Positions 11,335 to 21,917 of a stretch of DNA of 64,000 bases are shown piece by piece. Positions within the stretch are counted from its first letter, which is position 1, and the number at the start of each line of letters is the position of its first letter. This stretch comes from Aegilops tauschii subsp. strangulata (lineage: Eukaryota > Streptophyta > Magnoliopsida > Poales > Poaceae), in the NCBI RefSeq assembly GCF_002575655.3, contig NC_053040.3, positions 351,359,267 to 351,423,266 of the forward strand. The letters run 5' to 3'. Made by a program: the position numbers and the translations under genes. The notes below the pieces were generated by a model. It was not told the origin of the DNA and made no database searches. It worked only from the letters and a program-made list of their open reading frames with translations.

Positions 11335-11533
11335 CTGATAGGTTTAGAGGGGTGAGAATAGAATAGAGTGAGGTCTAAAGAGAGAGCACTACCCATATGC
11401 ACATGAGACAAACACATTCATTTCACACCACTCAATTCAAACAAGATCATACAATCGATCTAAACTACCATTACAAAATACTCGGACTATTACTATATAC
11501 ATGGGGGAATACTACTGATAATATGGTGGTCGA
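11335..11533 (-). other. Spacer between accessory frame and gag
   Basis: No coding signal is seen. It lies between the accessory frame and gag of the chromovirus. Confidence 0.5.
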
Positions 11534-12010
11534 CTAGAAATTTTGATCGGTGGAAGACTCCATGATATCTGCTCCAGCTTCGTCTTCATAATCATCATCA
11601 CTATCGGGGTCGGAGTCGGTGTCGTCGATTATGATGTAGTCTTCGGGATGGTTGTCCTCCTCAGGTGCGGGATCTCCCATGAATATTCCTAGCTTCTTCT
11701 TCAGGTCTTCATTCTTCTCCAGTAGTACTGCAATTTCTTCTTCATATCCATCACGTGTAGACTTGAGTTCCACTTCTAGCTCCAGGTTCCTGGTCATCAC
11801 CTTCTTCATGTCCATCATGCTAGCGCACATCTATTTCTCCTGACGACGAATGTGCTGATTTAACTCCTGGATGTAGGCTGCAATGGATTTATCCTTCCTG
11901 GTGCTAATCATCTCCCATTGCTCATCTCGGCGTCCACATATCTGGTAGATGGTGTCCTTAAGATCCTTGTTGTATAGTTCGCCGATGCGTCCGATGGCGA
12001 TGTGGGCGGC
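11534..12010 (-). pseudogene. Accessory ORF upstream of chromovirus gag, 3' part
   Basis: An open frame precedes gag in the sense direction. It contains GRIGELYNKDLKDTIYQI and ends in a coiled-coil-like region (LELEVELKSTRDGYEEEIAV) followed by a strongly acidic tail (IIDDTDSDPDSDDDYEDE). An in-frame TAG near 11831 interrupts it. Its upstream parts are displaced by the nested insertions and continue at 19091-19296 and 23097-23136. I recall similar reading frames as hypothetical proteins in wheat annotation, but no function is established. It is not gag, protease, polymerase or integrase. Confidence 0.65.
12006..12010. repeat. Target-site duplication GCGGC (left copy; right copy 19086-19090)
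   Basis: A perfect 5-bp direct repeat flanks the 12011-19085 element, as expected for retroviral-type integration. Confidence 0.92.
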
Positions 12011-13584
12011 TGATACGTCTCCAACGTATCTATAATTTTTTATTGTTCCATGCTATTATATATTCTGTTTTGGATGTTCAATGGGCTTATTTATACACTT
12101 CTATATTATTTTTGGGACTAACCTATTAACCGGAGGCCCAACCAAAATTGCTGTTTTTTGCCTATTTCAGTGTTTCGCAGAAAAAGAATATCAAACGGAG
12201 TCCAAACAGAATGAAACCTTCGGGAATGTGATTTTTGGAACAAACGTGATCCAGAGGACTTGGAGTGGACGTCAAGCAACAGACGAGGAACCCACGAGGT
12301 AGGGGGCGCGCCTACCCCCCAGGGCGCGCCCTCCACCCTCGTGGGCCCCTGGTGGCTCCACCGACCTACTTCTTCCACCTATATATACCTACGTACCCCC
12401 AAACCATCAGAGAGAACCACGGAAACCTAATTTCACCGCCGCAACCTTATGTACCCGTGAGATCCCATCTTGGGGCCTTTTCCGGCGTCCCGCCGGAGGG
12501 GGCATTGATCATGGAGGGCTTCTACATCAACACCATAGCCTCTCCGATGATGTGTGTGTAGTTTACCTCAGACCTTCAGGTCCATAGTTATTAGCTAGAT
12601 GGCTTCTTCTCTCTCTTTGGATCTCAATACAAAGTTCTCCTCGATTCTCTTAGAGATCTATTCGATGTAATCTTCTTTTGCGGTGTGTTTGTCGAGACCG
12701 ATGAATTGTGGGTTTATGATCAAGATTATCTATGAACAATATTTGAATCTTCTCTGGATTCTTTTATGTATGATTGGTTATCTTTGCAAGTCTCTTCGAA
12801 TTATCAGTTTGGTTTGGCCTACTAGATTGATCTTTCTTGCAATGGGAGAAGTGCTTAGCTTTGGGTTCAATCTTGCGGTGTCCTTTCCCACTGACAGCAG
12901 GGGCAACAAGGCACGTATTGTCTTGTTGCCATAGAGGATAAAAAGATGGGGTTTATATCATATTGCATGAGTTTATCCCTCTACATCATGTCATCTTGCT
13001 TAAAGCGTTACTCTGTTCTTATGAACTTAATACTCTAGATGCATGCTGGATAGCGGTCGATGTGTGGAGTAATAGTAGTAGATGCAGGCAGGAGTCGGTC
13101 TACTTGTCACGGACGTGATGCCTATATACATGATCATACCTAGATATTCTCATAACTATGCTCAATACTATCAATTGCTCGACAGTAATTCGTTCACCCA
13201 CCGTAATACTTATGCTCTTGAGAGAAGCCACTAGTGAAACCTATGGCCCCCTGGTCTATTTTCCATCATATTAATCTCCCGTTATATCTATTACTGTTTA
13301 CTTGCTTTCTTTACTTTTACCCTTTATCATAAAAATACCAAAAATATTATCTTATCATCTCTATCAGATCTCACTCTCGTAAATGACCGTGAAGGGATTG
13401 ACAACCCCTTTATCGCGTTGGTTGCGAGGTTCTTATTTGTTTGTGTAAGTGCAAGGGACTTGAGCGTGACCTCCTACTGGATTGATACCTTGGTTCTCAA
13501 AAACTGAGGGAAATACTTATACTACTTTACTGCATCAGCCTTTCCTCTTCAAGGGAAAACCAACACATTGCTCAAGAGGTAGCA
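12011..13584 (+). repeat. 5' LTR of the non-autonomous Athila-like element
   Basis: Ends TG..CA. A TATA-like CTATATATACC lies near 12378-12388, preceded by a GGCGCGCC-rich block (about 12306-12330). It differs from the 3' LTR by scattered substitutions and small indels, so the insertion is fairly young relative to its host. Confidence 0.92.
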
Positions 13585-13595
13585 AGAAGGATTTC

Positions 13596-13611
13596 TGGCG
13601 CCGTTGCCGGG
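13596..13611 (+). promoter_or_regulatory. Primer binding site
   Basis: TGGCGCCGTTGCCGG lies eleven bases after the LTR end. The outer Athila-like element has the same site with the same spacing at 26827. Confidence 0.8.
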
Positions 13612-13796
13612 CAGGTGTGCGCCAAGTCAAGTCAAGACATACCAAGTACCCATCACAAACTCTTATCCCTCGCATTACATTATTTGCCATTTGCCTCTCG
13701 TTTTCCTCTCCCCCACTTCACCCTTCCCGTTTTATTCGCCCTCCCTTTTCCGTTCGCCCTCTTTTTCGCTTGCCTTTTTGTGTCCCGTGTGCCATT

Positions 13797-14606
13797 ATGG
13801 CTAGTCCTTTATCTACTCCTTTGTCTCCCGAGAATGAAGTTCTTAATTTTAAACAAAGGGAGGGAGAAAATCTAAAAGATGCTTGGTATAGAATTTGCAA
13901 CGCTCAAAATAAATCTACTAGAAAGCAATCTACTTCCGTTCTTCTTCGCAATTTTTATGTAGGCATCACGCCTTGGAATAGATATATTCTTGATACCATT
14001 ACCGGCGAATATTTCTTGGGAAGCCATACTTTTGATTCTTATAATGCTATGATAGACTTGTTTGTCCCGCCACCTCTTTTGGTTAATGGAACTATTTTAA
14101 CTTTGGAACATGTGATGCAACGGCTTGAAATTATTGAAAATAAGGTTGCCACCATAGAGTTGATTGAAAATTTGGATAACTAGATCCACAACCAAATTAC
14201 CCAATACGGATCTAAGGTAGGAGTTGCTCTTAAGAATTTTAAAGAAAAGGGACCTATGGTTAATGAAAAAATAGATCAAGATTCCACTGGAATTGATAAA
14301 ATTGAGGATATTATTACCAACCTAGGATCCGCCTTTTCTTCCATGAAAAACACTCCTTCTAATGCTAAGATTGCTAAATTGATGTATGTTCCTAAAAATA
14401 AGGGTGAAACTTCTAATAAGGGAAATGCTGATCTTAAATCCATAAGTGTTCACCCCAACTTTCTCGCTATCCTTAAGGAACCTTTTGCTACAAATGATTT
14501 CCTCGATTTTGTGTCTAGGAGTTTGATAATTAATAAAAATAAAGAAACTCCTAAGGGTTATAAATGTCTTATTGAAGAATTGCCTACCAAAGATGGCAAT
14601 ACCTAG
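13797..14606 (+). pseudogene. Gag-like protein with one in-frame amber stop
   Basis: The ATG at 13797 opens a 128-residue frame (MASPLSTPLSPENEVLNF) with the Athila-type gag block ESLKDAWYRICN-like region (seen here as LKDAWYRICNAQNKS) and LLRNFYVGITPWNRY. It closes with TAG at 14181-14183. The same frame continues without interruption to TAG at 14604-14606 (SVHPNFLAILKEPFA), so one substitution separates the halves. Total length is about 270 codons. No zinc knuckle or protease is present. Either a recent nonsense change or readthrough would explain the layout; decay is more likely. Confidence 0.75.
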
Positions 14607-16422
14607 ATCTATCCTTGTTTTTATGCCTAGCTAGGGGCGTTAAACGATAGCGCTTGTTGGGAGGCAATCCAATTTTATTTTTGTTTTTTGCTTTTTGGTT
14701 CTGTTTTGGAATAAATCTTTGATCTAGCCTCTGGTTAGATTTGTTTTTGTGTTTTAATTAGTGTTTGTGCCAAGTTAAACCTACAGGATCTTCTTGGATG
14801 ATAGTTGTTTGATCTTGCTGAAAATTCCAGAAACTTTCTGTTCACGAAAAAAGTTGTTAAAAATTACCAGAACGTGATATAATATTGATTCCAATTGCAG
14901 CCGATCAATAAACGAATTATGTAGGTCGTCCTATTTTGGAAGAATTTTTAGAGTTCCAGAAGTTTGCGTTAGTTACAGATTACTACAGACTGTTCTGTTT
15001 TTGACAGATTCTGTTTTTCGTGTGTTGTTTGCTTATTTTGATGAATCTATGGCTAGTAAAAGATCTTATAAACCATAGATAAGTTGGAATACAGTAGGTT
15101 TAACACCAATATAGATAAAGAATGAGTTCATTACAGTACCTTGAAGTGGTGTTCTGTTTTCTTTCGCTAACGGAGCTCACGAGATTTTCTGTTAAGTTTT
15201 GTGTTGTGAAGTTTTCAAGTTTTGGGTAAAGATTTGATGGAGTATGGAACAAAGAGTGGCAAGAGCCTAAGCTTGGGGATGCCCAAGGCACCCCAAGGTA
15301 AATCCATGGACACCAAAAATCCAAAGCTTGGGGATGCCCCGGAAGGCATCCCCTCTTTCGTCCTCATCCCTCGGTAAATTTACTTGGAGCTATATTTTTA
15401 TTCACCACATGATATGTGTTTTGCTTGGAGCATCATGTATGATTTGAGTCTTTGTTTGTTAGTTTGCCACAATCATCCTTGATGTACACACCTTTTGAGA
15501 GAGACACACATGATTCGGAATTTGTTAGAATACTTTATGTGCTTCACTTATATCTTTTGAGCTATATAGTTTTTGCTCTAGTGCTTCACTTATATCTTTT
15601 AGAGCACGGCGGTGGTCGTATTTTATAGAAATTATTGAACTCTCATGCTTCACTTATATTATTTTGAGAGTCTTAAACAGCATGGTAATTTGCTTTAATC
15701 GTGAAATTAATCTTCCATATTGAGTTCATTAAATATCATGAGAAGTTAGATACTTGATAAGTGTTTTGAGATATAAAGGTGGTAATATTAGAGTGTGCTA
15801 GTTGAGTAATTGTGAAATTGAGAAATACTTGTGTTAAAGTTGGCGAGTCCCGTAGCATGCACGCATGGTAAAAGTTGTGTGACAATTTTGACACATAGGT
15901 GTTCTTTTATTGCTTTCCTTATGAGTGGCGGTCGGGGACGAGCGATGGTCTTTTCCTACCAATCTATCCCTCTAGGGGCATGCGTAGTAGTACCTTGCTT
16001 CGAGGGCTAATAAACTTTTGCAACAAGTATATGAGTTCTTTATGACTAATGTGAGTCCATGGATTATACGCACTCTCAACCTTCCACAATTTTCTAGCCT
16101 CTACGGTACCGTGCATTGCCCTTTCTCACCTTGAGAGTTGGTGCAAACATCGCCAGTGCATCCAAACCCCGTGATATGATACGCTCTATCACACATAAGC
16201 CTCCTTATATCTTCCTAAAACAGCCACCATACCTACCTATCATGGCATTCCATAGCCATTCCGAGATATATTGCCATGCAACTTTCCACCGTTCCGTTTA
16301 TTATGACACGCTCCATCATTGTCATATTGCTTTGCATGATCATGTAGTTGACATCGTATTTTGTGGCAAAGCCACCATTCATAATTTTTTCATACATGTC
16401 ACTCTTGATTCATCGCATATCC

Positions 16423-16562
16423 CGGTACGCCGCCGGAGGCATTCACATAGAGTCATATTTTGTTCTAAGTATTGAGTTGTAATTGTTGCACATCGGTACA
16501 CCGCCGGAGGCATTCATATAGAGTCATATCTTTGTTCTAGTATCGAGTTGTAATATTGAGTT
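16423..16562. repeat. Tandem duplication, ~71-bp unit
   Basis: Two copies start CGGTACGCCGCCGGAGGCAT (16423) and CGGTACACCGCCGGAGGCAT (16494), each followed by AGAGTCATAT and a GTATTGAGTTGTAA-like end. Confidence 0.85.
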
Positions 16563-16670
16563 GTAAGTAAATAAAAGTGTGATGATCATCATTATTAGAG
16601 CATTGTCCCATGTGAGGAAAGGATGATGGAGACTATGATTCCGCCATAAGTCGGGATGAGATTCCGGACT

Positions 16671-16740
16671 AAAATAAAAAAAGAGAAAAAAGAGGCCAAG
16701 AAAAAAAAAGAAAAAAAAAGAGAGAGAAAAAGAGAGAAGG
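16671..16740 (+). repeat. Long purine (A/G) tract
   Basis: About 70 bases are almost all A and G, in AAAAAAAAAG and GAGAGAG runs. This is probably low-complexity expansion within the retroelement. Confidence 0.85.
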
Positions 16741-17513
16741 GACAATGTTACTATCCTTTTTCCACACTTGTGCTTCAAAGTAGCACCATGATCTTCATGA
16801 TAGAGAGTCTCCTATGTTGTCACTTTCTTATACTAGTGGGAATTTTTCATTATAGAACTTGGCTTGTACATTCCAATGATGGGCTTCCTCAAAATGCCCT
16901 AGGTCTTCGTGAGCAAGCAAGTTGGATGCACACCCACTTAGTTTCTTTTGTTGAGCTTTCATATATTTATAGCTCTAGTGCATCCGTTGCATGGCAATCC
17001 CTGCTCCTCTCATTGACATCAATCGATGGGCATCTCCATAGCCTATTGATTAGCCACGTCAATGTGAGACTTTCTACCTTTTTTTTCTTCTCTCATAACC
17101 CCCATCATTATACTTTACTCCACCCATAGTGCTATATCCATGGCATGCGCTCATGTATTGCGTAAGAGTTGAAAAGGCTGAAGCACGTTAAAAGTATGAA
17201 CCAATTGCTCGGCTTGTCATTGGGGTTATGCATGATGAGAACATTTGTGTGAAAATATTGAAACATAGCCTAACTATATGATTTTGTAGGGATAAGCTTT
17301 CTTTGGCTATGTTATTTTGATAAGACATAATTGCTTCGTTACCATGTTTGAAGTATTATTGTTTTTATGTCAACATTAAACTTTTATCTTAAATCTTTCA
17401 GATCTAAATATTCATGCCACAATAAAAAGATTTACATTGAGGAATATGCTAGGTAGCATTCCACATCAAAAATTCTGTTTTTATCATTTACCTACTCGAG
17501 GACGAGCAGGAAT

Positions 17514-17529
17514 TAAGCTTGGGGATGCT
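17514..17529 (+). promoter_or_regulatory. Polypurine tract region
   Basis: AAGCTTGGGGATGC lies immediately before the 3' LTR at 17530, at the expected priming position. Confidence 0.7.
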
Positions 17530-19085
17530 TGATACGTCTCCAACGTATCTATAATTTTTCATTGTTCCATGCTATTATATATTCTGTTTTGGATGTTTAA
17601 TGGGCTTATTTATACACTTTTATATTATTTTGGGGACAAACCTATTAACCGGAGGCCCAGCCCAAATTGCTTTTTGTGTGCCTATTTTAGTGTTTCGCAG
17701 AAAAAGAATATCAAACGGAGTCCAAACGGAATGAAACCTTCGGGAACGTGATTTTTGGAACAAACGTGATCCAGAGGACTTGGAGTGGACGTCAAGCAAC
17801 AGTCGAGGAAGCCACGAGGTAGGGGGGGCGCGCCCTCCACCCTCGTGGGCCCCTCGTGGCTCCACCGACCTACTTCTTCCTCCTATATATACCTACGTAC
17901 CCCCAAACCATCAGAGAGAGCGACGAAAACCTAATTCCACCGCCGCAATCTTCTGTACCCGTGAGATCCCATCTTGGGGCCTTTTCCGGCGTCCTGCCGA
18001 AGGGGGCATCGATCACGGAGCGCTTCTACATCAACATCATAGCCTCTCCGATGATGTGTGAGTAGTTTACCTCAGACCTTCAGATCCATAGTTATTAGCT
18101 AGATGGCTTCTTCTCTCTCTTTGGATCTCAATACAAAGTTCTCCTCGATTCTCTTGGAGATCTATTCGATGTAATCTTCTTTTGCGGTGTGTTTGTCGAG
18201 ACCGATGAATTGTGGGTTTATGATCAAGATTATCTATGAACAATAATTGAATCTTCTCTGAATTCTTTTATGTATGATTGGTTATCTTTGCAAGTCTCTT
18301 CGAATTATCAATTTGGTTTGGCCTACTAGATTGATCTTTCTTGCAATGGGAGAAGTGCTTAGCTTTGGGTTCAATCTTGCGGTGTCCTTTCCCAGTGACA
18401 GCAGGGGCAGCAAGGCACATATTTATTGTTGCCATCGAGGATAAAAAGATGGGGTTTATATCATATTGCATGAGTTTATCCCTCTACATCATGTCATCTT
18501 GCTTAAAGCATTACTCAGTTCTTATGAACTTAATACTCTAGATGCATGCTGGATAGCGGACGATGTGTGGAGTAATAGTAGTAGATGCAGGCAGGAGTCG
18601 GTCTACTTGTCACGGACGTGATGCCTATATACATGATCATACCTAGATACTCATAACTATGCTCAATTCTATCAATTGCTCGACAGTAATTCGTTCACCC
18701 ACCGTAATACTTATGCTCTTGAGAGAAGCCACTAGTGAAACCTATGGCCCCCGGGTCTATTTTCCATCATATTAATCTCCCGTTATTTCTATTACTGTTT
18801 ACTTGCTTTCTTTACTTTTACCCTTTATCAAAAAAATACCAAAAATATTATCTTATCATCTCTATCAGATCTCACTCTCGTAAGTGACCGTGAAGGGATT
18901 GATAACCCCTTTATCACGTTGGTTGCGAGGTTCTTATTTGTTTGTGTAGGTGCAAGGGACTTGAGCATGACCTCCTACTAGATTGATACCTTGGTTCTCA
19001 AAAACTGAGGGAAATACTTACGCTACTTTATTGCATCACCCTTTCCTCTTCAAGGGAAAATCAACGCAGTGCTCAAGAGGTAGCA
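17530..19085 (+). repeat. 3' LTR of the non-autonomous Athila-like element
   Basis: Pairs with 12011-13584. It ends TAGCA followed by the duplication GCGGC. Confidence 0.92.
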
Positions 19086-19090
19086 GCGGC

Positions 19091-19296
19091 CATGCTCTTT
19101 CCTAGGCTCTAGGTGGGTGCATCAAAGGAAAACTCTATGGGCTCAGTAACTGGTGCGAACGTCCTTCCTCGAACATGAACTCGAATCATCCAACGCTCCT
19201 CTTCGGGTAAAGTGGTGCTGTAGGTCCCGGTGAAACTTGGTATTCCGATGCTCAGGTACCTAGTGACTTCCTTCAAGTGTCGTCCAAAAGGGGTGT
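19091..19296 (-). pseudogene. Accessory ORF of the chromovirus, middle part
   Basis: Displaced continuation of the frame at 11534-12010. On the minus strand it encodes KEVTRYLSIGIPSFTGTY and EERWMIRVHVRGRTFAPV and runs into a stop near 19106. The two flanking insertions split one original frame here. Confidence 0.6.
19292..19296. repeat. Target-site duplication GGTGT (left copy; right copy 23092-23096)
   Basis: A perfect 5-bp direct repeat flanks the 19297-23091 element. Confidence 0.92.
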
Positions 19297-19479
19297 TGTC
19301 GGTGTACAAAAAGAGGGGTGCGTTTTTGTACCCCTATACATGTGCACAAGCAATCGGAGCCGCGCCTACGGTCACACCAAGCAGAACAGGGGAGGTAAGC
19401 CAAGGTAAGATCAAAGCCCAAGATAATAAGGGCAACGCCAAGGCCAAGACCACAAAGAGCAGAGGGACGAAGCAGGTTC

Positions 19480-19803
19480 CCCCGGCAAGACCCTTGCCGG
19501 GGCAGCCTCAGCAGCCCCGGCAAGATCCTTGCCGGGACAGCTCGCCCCGCACCAACAGAGCGGGCCACCCTTGAGCCCACGGTCTCCAACATCACGTTGG
19601 TCCAGGGCTCGGGAGGCACCTCCGTGGTGGCATGCAGATCTTTGTGAAGACATATTCAAGATCAGATGAGGATTAGAAGACGACGATCCTCGGCAAGATC
19701 CTTGCCGAGGAAGGCCACCAGACCCCCGGCAAGGCCCTTGCCAGGGACGACAGCGCGCCACGGCAAGACCCTTGCCGGGCCACCCGGTAAGGCCCTCACC
19801 AAG
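19480..19803. repeat. Array of GGCAAG-N-CTTGCC palindromes
   Basis: Six short inverted repeats of the form CCGGCAAGACCCTTGCCGG occur at about 19480, 19516, 19689, 19725, 19758 and 19782. The last is decayed. Each could form a 9-10 bp stem. The set is repeated at the same offsets in the other LTR (22101-22424). Confidence 0.85.
19617..19652 (+). pseudogene. Polyubiquitin repeat-junction fragment, copy 1
   Basis: In one frame the DNA encodes HLRGGMQIFVKT. LRGG is the C-terminus of ubiquitin and MQIFVKT the start of the next unit in head-to-tail polyubiquitin genes. The frame then runs YSRSDED to a stop, so only the junction survives. The same 36 bases are at 22238-22273 in the 3' LTR. Confidence 0.8.
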
Positions 19804-19890
19804 GACGCCAGCAGGGCCACCGCCAGGCCCACGCCAACCAAGCTTCCACCGCCGTTCACATGCAGCTGCTAGCCCAACCAGCTGGGCGGG

Positions 19891-19968
19891 CACCTGCGTG
19901 GCAACATGCAGCTCCCAGGCCAACTCACCGAGCGCCTGCGTGGCGGCATGCAGATCTTCGTGAAAGCT
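19891..19968 (+). pseudogene. Polyubiquitin repeat-junction fragments, degenerate copy and copy 2
   Basis: One frame reads HLRGNMQ (19891-19911, degenerate junction), then LPGQLTE, then RLRGGMQIFVKA (19933-19968). RLRGGMQIFVK matches the universal ubiquitin junction exactly over eleven residues. The spacing of the two ATGCAG starts is 42 bases, so this looks like a short tandem unit collapsed from a polyubiquitin gene. The same layout occurs at 22512-22589 in the other LTR. Confidence 0.8.
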
Positions 19969-20211
19969 GCGCCACCACGCCACCTCAGCTGCTTGCCTGC
20001 CTACATGGCACCACGCGCCTCACTGGCCAGGGCGCGTGTCAAGGCGAGGAGGAGCGGCGACGGACGGGATGGGCCTCGCCCCCGTCCCCAATAAAGCAAG
20101 GGGACACCTAAGCTACGCATTAAATGCGTCTTGTCCTGTAATACGAGCGATAAGCTCAGGGCACTGTACGCCTTTCCACCTCCTGTGTGTCACTGTGGTA
20201 GCCCCTTCCGA

Positions 20212-20220
20212 CTATAAAAG
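20212..20220 (+). promoter_or_regulatory. LTR TATA box
   Basis: CTATAAAAG, repeated at 22833-22841 in the 3' LTR. It lies about 250 bp before the LTR end, as expected for the U3/R boundary region. Confidence 0.75.
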
Positions 20221-20474
20221 GAGGCCCATGGCATACTGGAGAAGGATTCGGCTCTTTCGAACCACGCACTGACCACAGCTAGTTCGAGAGCTCAAGAACT
20301 CTCTGAAATACACCCACCAAAGCAGGACTAGGGTTTTACGCATCCTCGCGGCCCGAACCTGGGTAAACGATCCTTGTGCCGTCTACTAGCCCTGCTCTTC
20401 TCGCAACCCCGCGCCCCGGCAACCGTAGTAGGGATTCTTGTGATCCCATAGGTGTCGTTCCACACCGACATCTT

Positions 20475-20494
20475 TGGCGCGCCAGGTAGGGGGC
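20475..20494 (+). promoter_or_regulatory. Primer binding site
   Basis: TGGCGCGCCAGGTAGGGGGC begins four bases after the 5' LTR. The matching tRNA is not certain from memory. Confidence 0.65.
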
Positions 20495-21114
20495 GCAATT
20501 GTGAGAATCTGGTCTAGTAGTTAGCCTAGAAGTTCTTCATTGCCCTTGGCTCCTGAGAAGAAGGCGGCTGGAGGAACGACGCCGGCTCGGCAACAGAAAA
20601 GCTAAGTCATTCAGAGCTTTGAATTATTTCCTCCTATACATAAGGTTATCATCCTTGGAGATCTCGCCTATATATGAGAAACCTGCACGCAAAGGGGCCA
20701 TCCCGCAATTGGCAACGCCCTTGTTCTGTTTCGAGTCCGCTCAACAGCTCAAAGCGGCCGCGTCGAGAGTGGCGGGGTAGCCTTCCGCACTTGGCAACGC
20801 TCCCGACTCTGACTCGAGTCAAGCTCGACAGTTCGGGCGGCCGCGCTAAGGGCGGCAAGGTGGTTCGCCCGGCAGCAAGCACACCCGGCAGGCCAATGGG
20901 GATCCATCCCCAAGACGCCGCCTTGGGTTTAAGCGCCGGCGAGCCCACCCAGTAACGTAGGGAGGACATACAAAGGAAAATCGAACAGGAAAATAGCATG
21001 CATAATACTGAAAGTGCTGCAGAGTTATATTACATCGAATTGTTGCTGCGGTTCTAACTAGAGATAGTGATTGTCTTGGTTGTGAACCTGCAGCGGCGAT
21101 AAAGAACGGGATGC
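20495..21114 (+). other. Non-coding leader of the 19297 element
   Basis: GC-rich in the second half. No coding frame with recognisable domains was seen on either strand. Confidence 0.5.
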
Positions 21115-21744
21115 CTAATCCCGGCGCTGGCCCTCCACCCTCTGAATTTCGCCGACTCGGCTGATGATGGGCTTGATGCGCTCCCTGAGCGGCGCGAGGT
21201 CAGTACCCTCCGGCAAGCTCTCCAGCGTGGCGTCGAAGTCGAGGTCGGGGTACCAGTGCGCCACCTTGGTGAGAACCTTGGTCATGGCACCTTGGCAAAG
21301 CCTCTGGGACTCGTCGGCCAGTGAGGCCGCCCGGTTGGCGTGGAGCCGCTCCAGAGCGCCGATGACCTTCTCAAAGAACATGGTCAGGCTGCAATTGGCG
21401 CTCATGCTCCGCTCCGGGACATACCTCACGTCCGGCATCCCCATGATGGCCAGCTGCGCGGCGGCCTGGTTGGTGACGGTGGCGAGGCGATCGAGCCAAT
21501 GGTTCTCGCCCTCCACGTGATCCGCGAAGTTGAGGCCTCCGACAGCACCTTCTCGAGACCCTCCAGCTTCAGCTTGAGGTCTTGGAGTTGTTGGCCTCGG
21601 AGAGCTCCCCAGCCTTGCTGACGACCGCGCCCCGGCCCCGTTCAGTAAATGAGCCGCGCCTCCACGCCTCCCTCTTTTTACGGGGAAGGCGCGAGCCGCC
21701 TCTTTACTGCGATGTGACGCATGCGTGTGGAGACCGCCCCACAC
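21115..21744 (-). pseudogene. Antisense accessory ORF fragment near the 3' LTR
   Basis: This minus-strand frame is antisense to the element. Its last ~120 residues look like genuine protein: ADHVEGENHWLDRLATVTNQ, GMPDVRYVPERSMSANC, LTKVAHWYPDLDFDATLESL, ending RVEGQRRD. Just upstream (21530-21600) another frame continues as a coiled-coil (LQDLKLKLEGLEKVLSEAS), so a one-base indel near 21527 breaks the gene and the apparent N-terminal 80 residues are spurious. I recall this C-terminus from transposon-associated hypothetical proteins of grasses. Antisense extra genes next to the 3' LTR are described for Tat-lineage elements. The function is unknown. Confidence 0.65.
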
Positions 21745-21917
21745 ATGCCGCCCACGTCACGCACACCCCTCCACATCGCACCGCGCGCGCGGGTCGTGGG
21801 AAGCGCAACGCGCGAAAAGTTTTACCGCGGTAAAAACCGCCCCGCCTGCCCACGCACCGTTTTGGGCCTGGCCCAACAACGTGTCACGCTTATGTGTGGC
21901 CCATGCCCGGGGGCTCC
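21745..21917 (+). other. Interior end and probable polypurine site of the 19297 element
   Basis: GC-rich sequence ending CCCGGGGGCTCC directly before the 3' LTR. The G-run is the only candidate plus-strand primer and is shorter than usual. Confidence 0.45.

Larger units (their letters stand above)
14607..17513 (+). other. Non-coding interior of the Athila-like element
   Basis: Directly after gag comes the GTTGGGAGGCAATCC motif (about 14655-14669) that this type shows downstream of its coding part. The rest is AT-rich without coding frames. It includes a 71-bp tandem duplication at 16423-16562, a purine tract at 16671-16740, and two internal copies of the polypurine-like AAGCTTGGGGATGCC near 15270 and 15324. 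Confidence 0.6.
12011..19085 (+). mobile_element. Non-autonomous Athila-like LTR retrotransposon, complete
   Basis: LTRs at 12011-13584 (1574 bp) and 17530-19085 (1556 bp) begin TGATACGTCTCCAACGTATC and end TAGCA. Primer site TGGCGCCGTTGCCGG starts at 13596. A purine-rich AAGCTTGGGGATGC precedes the 3' LTR. The flanking duplication is GCGGC. The interior holds a gag-like frame only; protease, polymerase and integrase are absent, so it must have moved with proteins from a relative. It is inserted in the accessory frame of the chromovirus. Confidence 0.93.
19297..20470 (+). repeat. 5' LTR with palindromes and ubiquitin-like segments
   Basis: The order within the LTR is a GTACAAAAAGAGGGGTGC start, a palindrome array (19480-19803), ubiquitin-junction segments (19617-19652, 19891-19911, 19933-19968), the TATA box CTATAAAAG at 20212-20220, a start region with ACTAGGGTTTT, and the CACACCGACA end. 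The upstream half is GC-rich, the half around the TATA box less so. Confidence 0.9.

Noticed and set aside
19411..19983. Long minus-strand frame in the LTR (about 190 codons) and its twin at 21993-22604
   Set aside because: It overlaps the palindrome array. The translation is Gly/Arg/Ala/Leu-rich repetition produced by GC-rich repeats, and no domain is visible.
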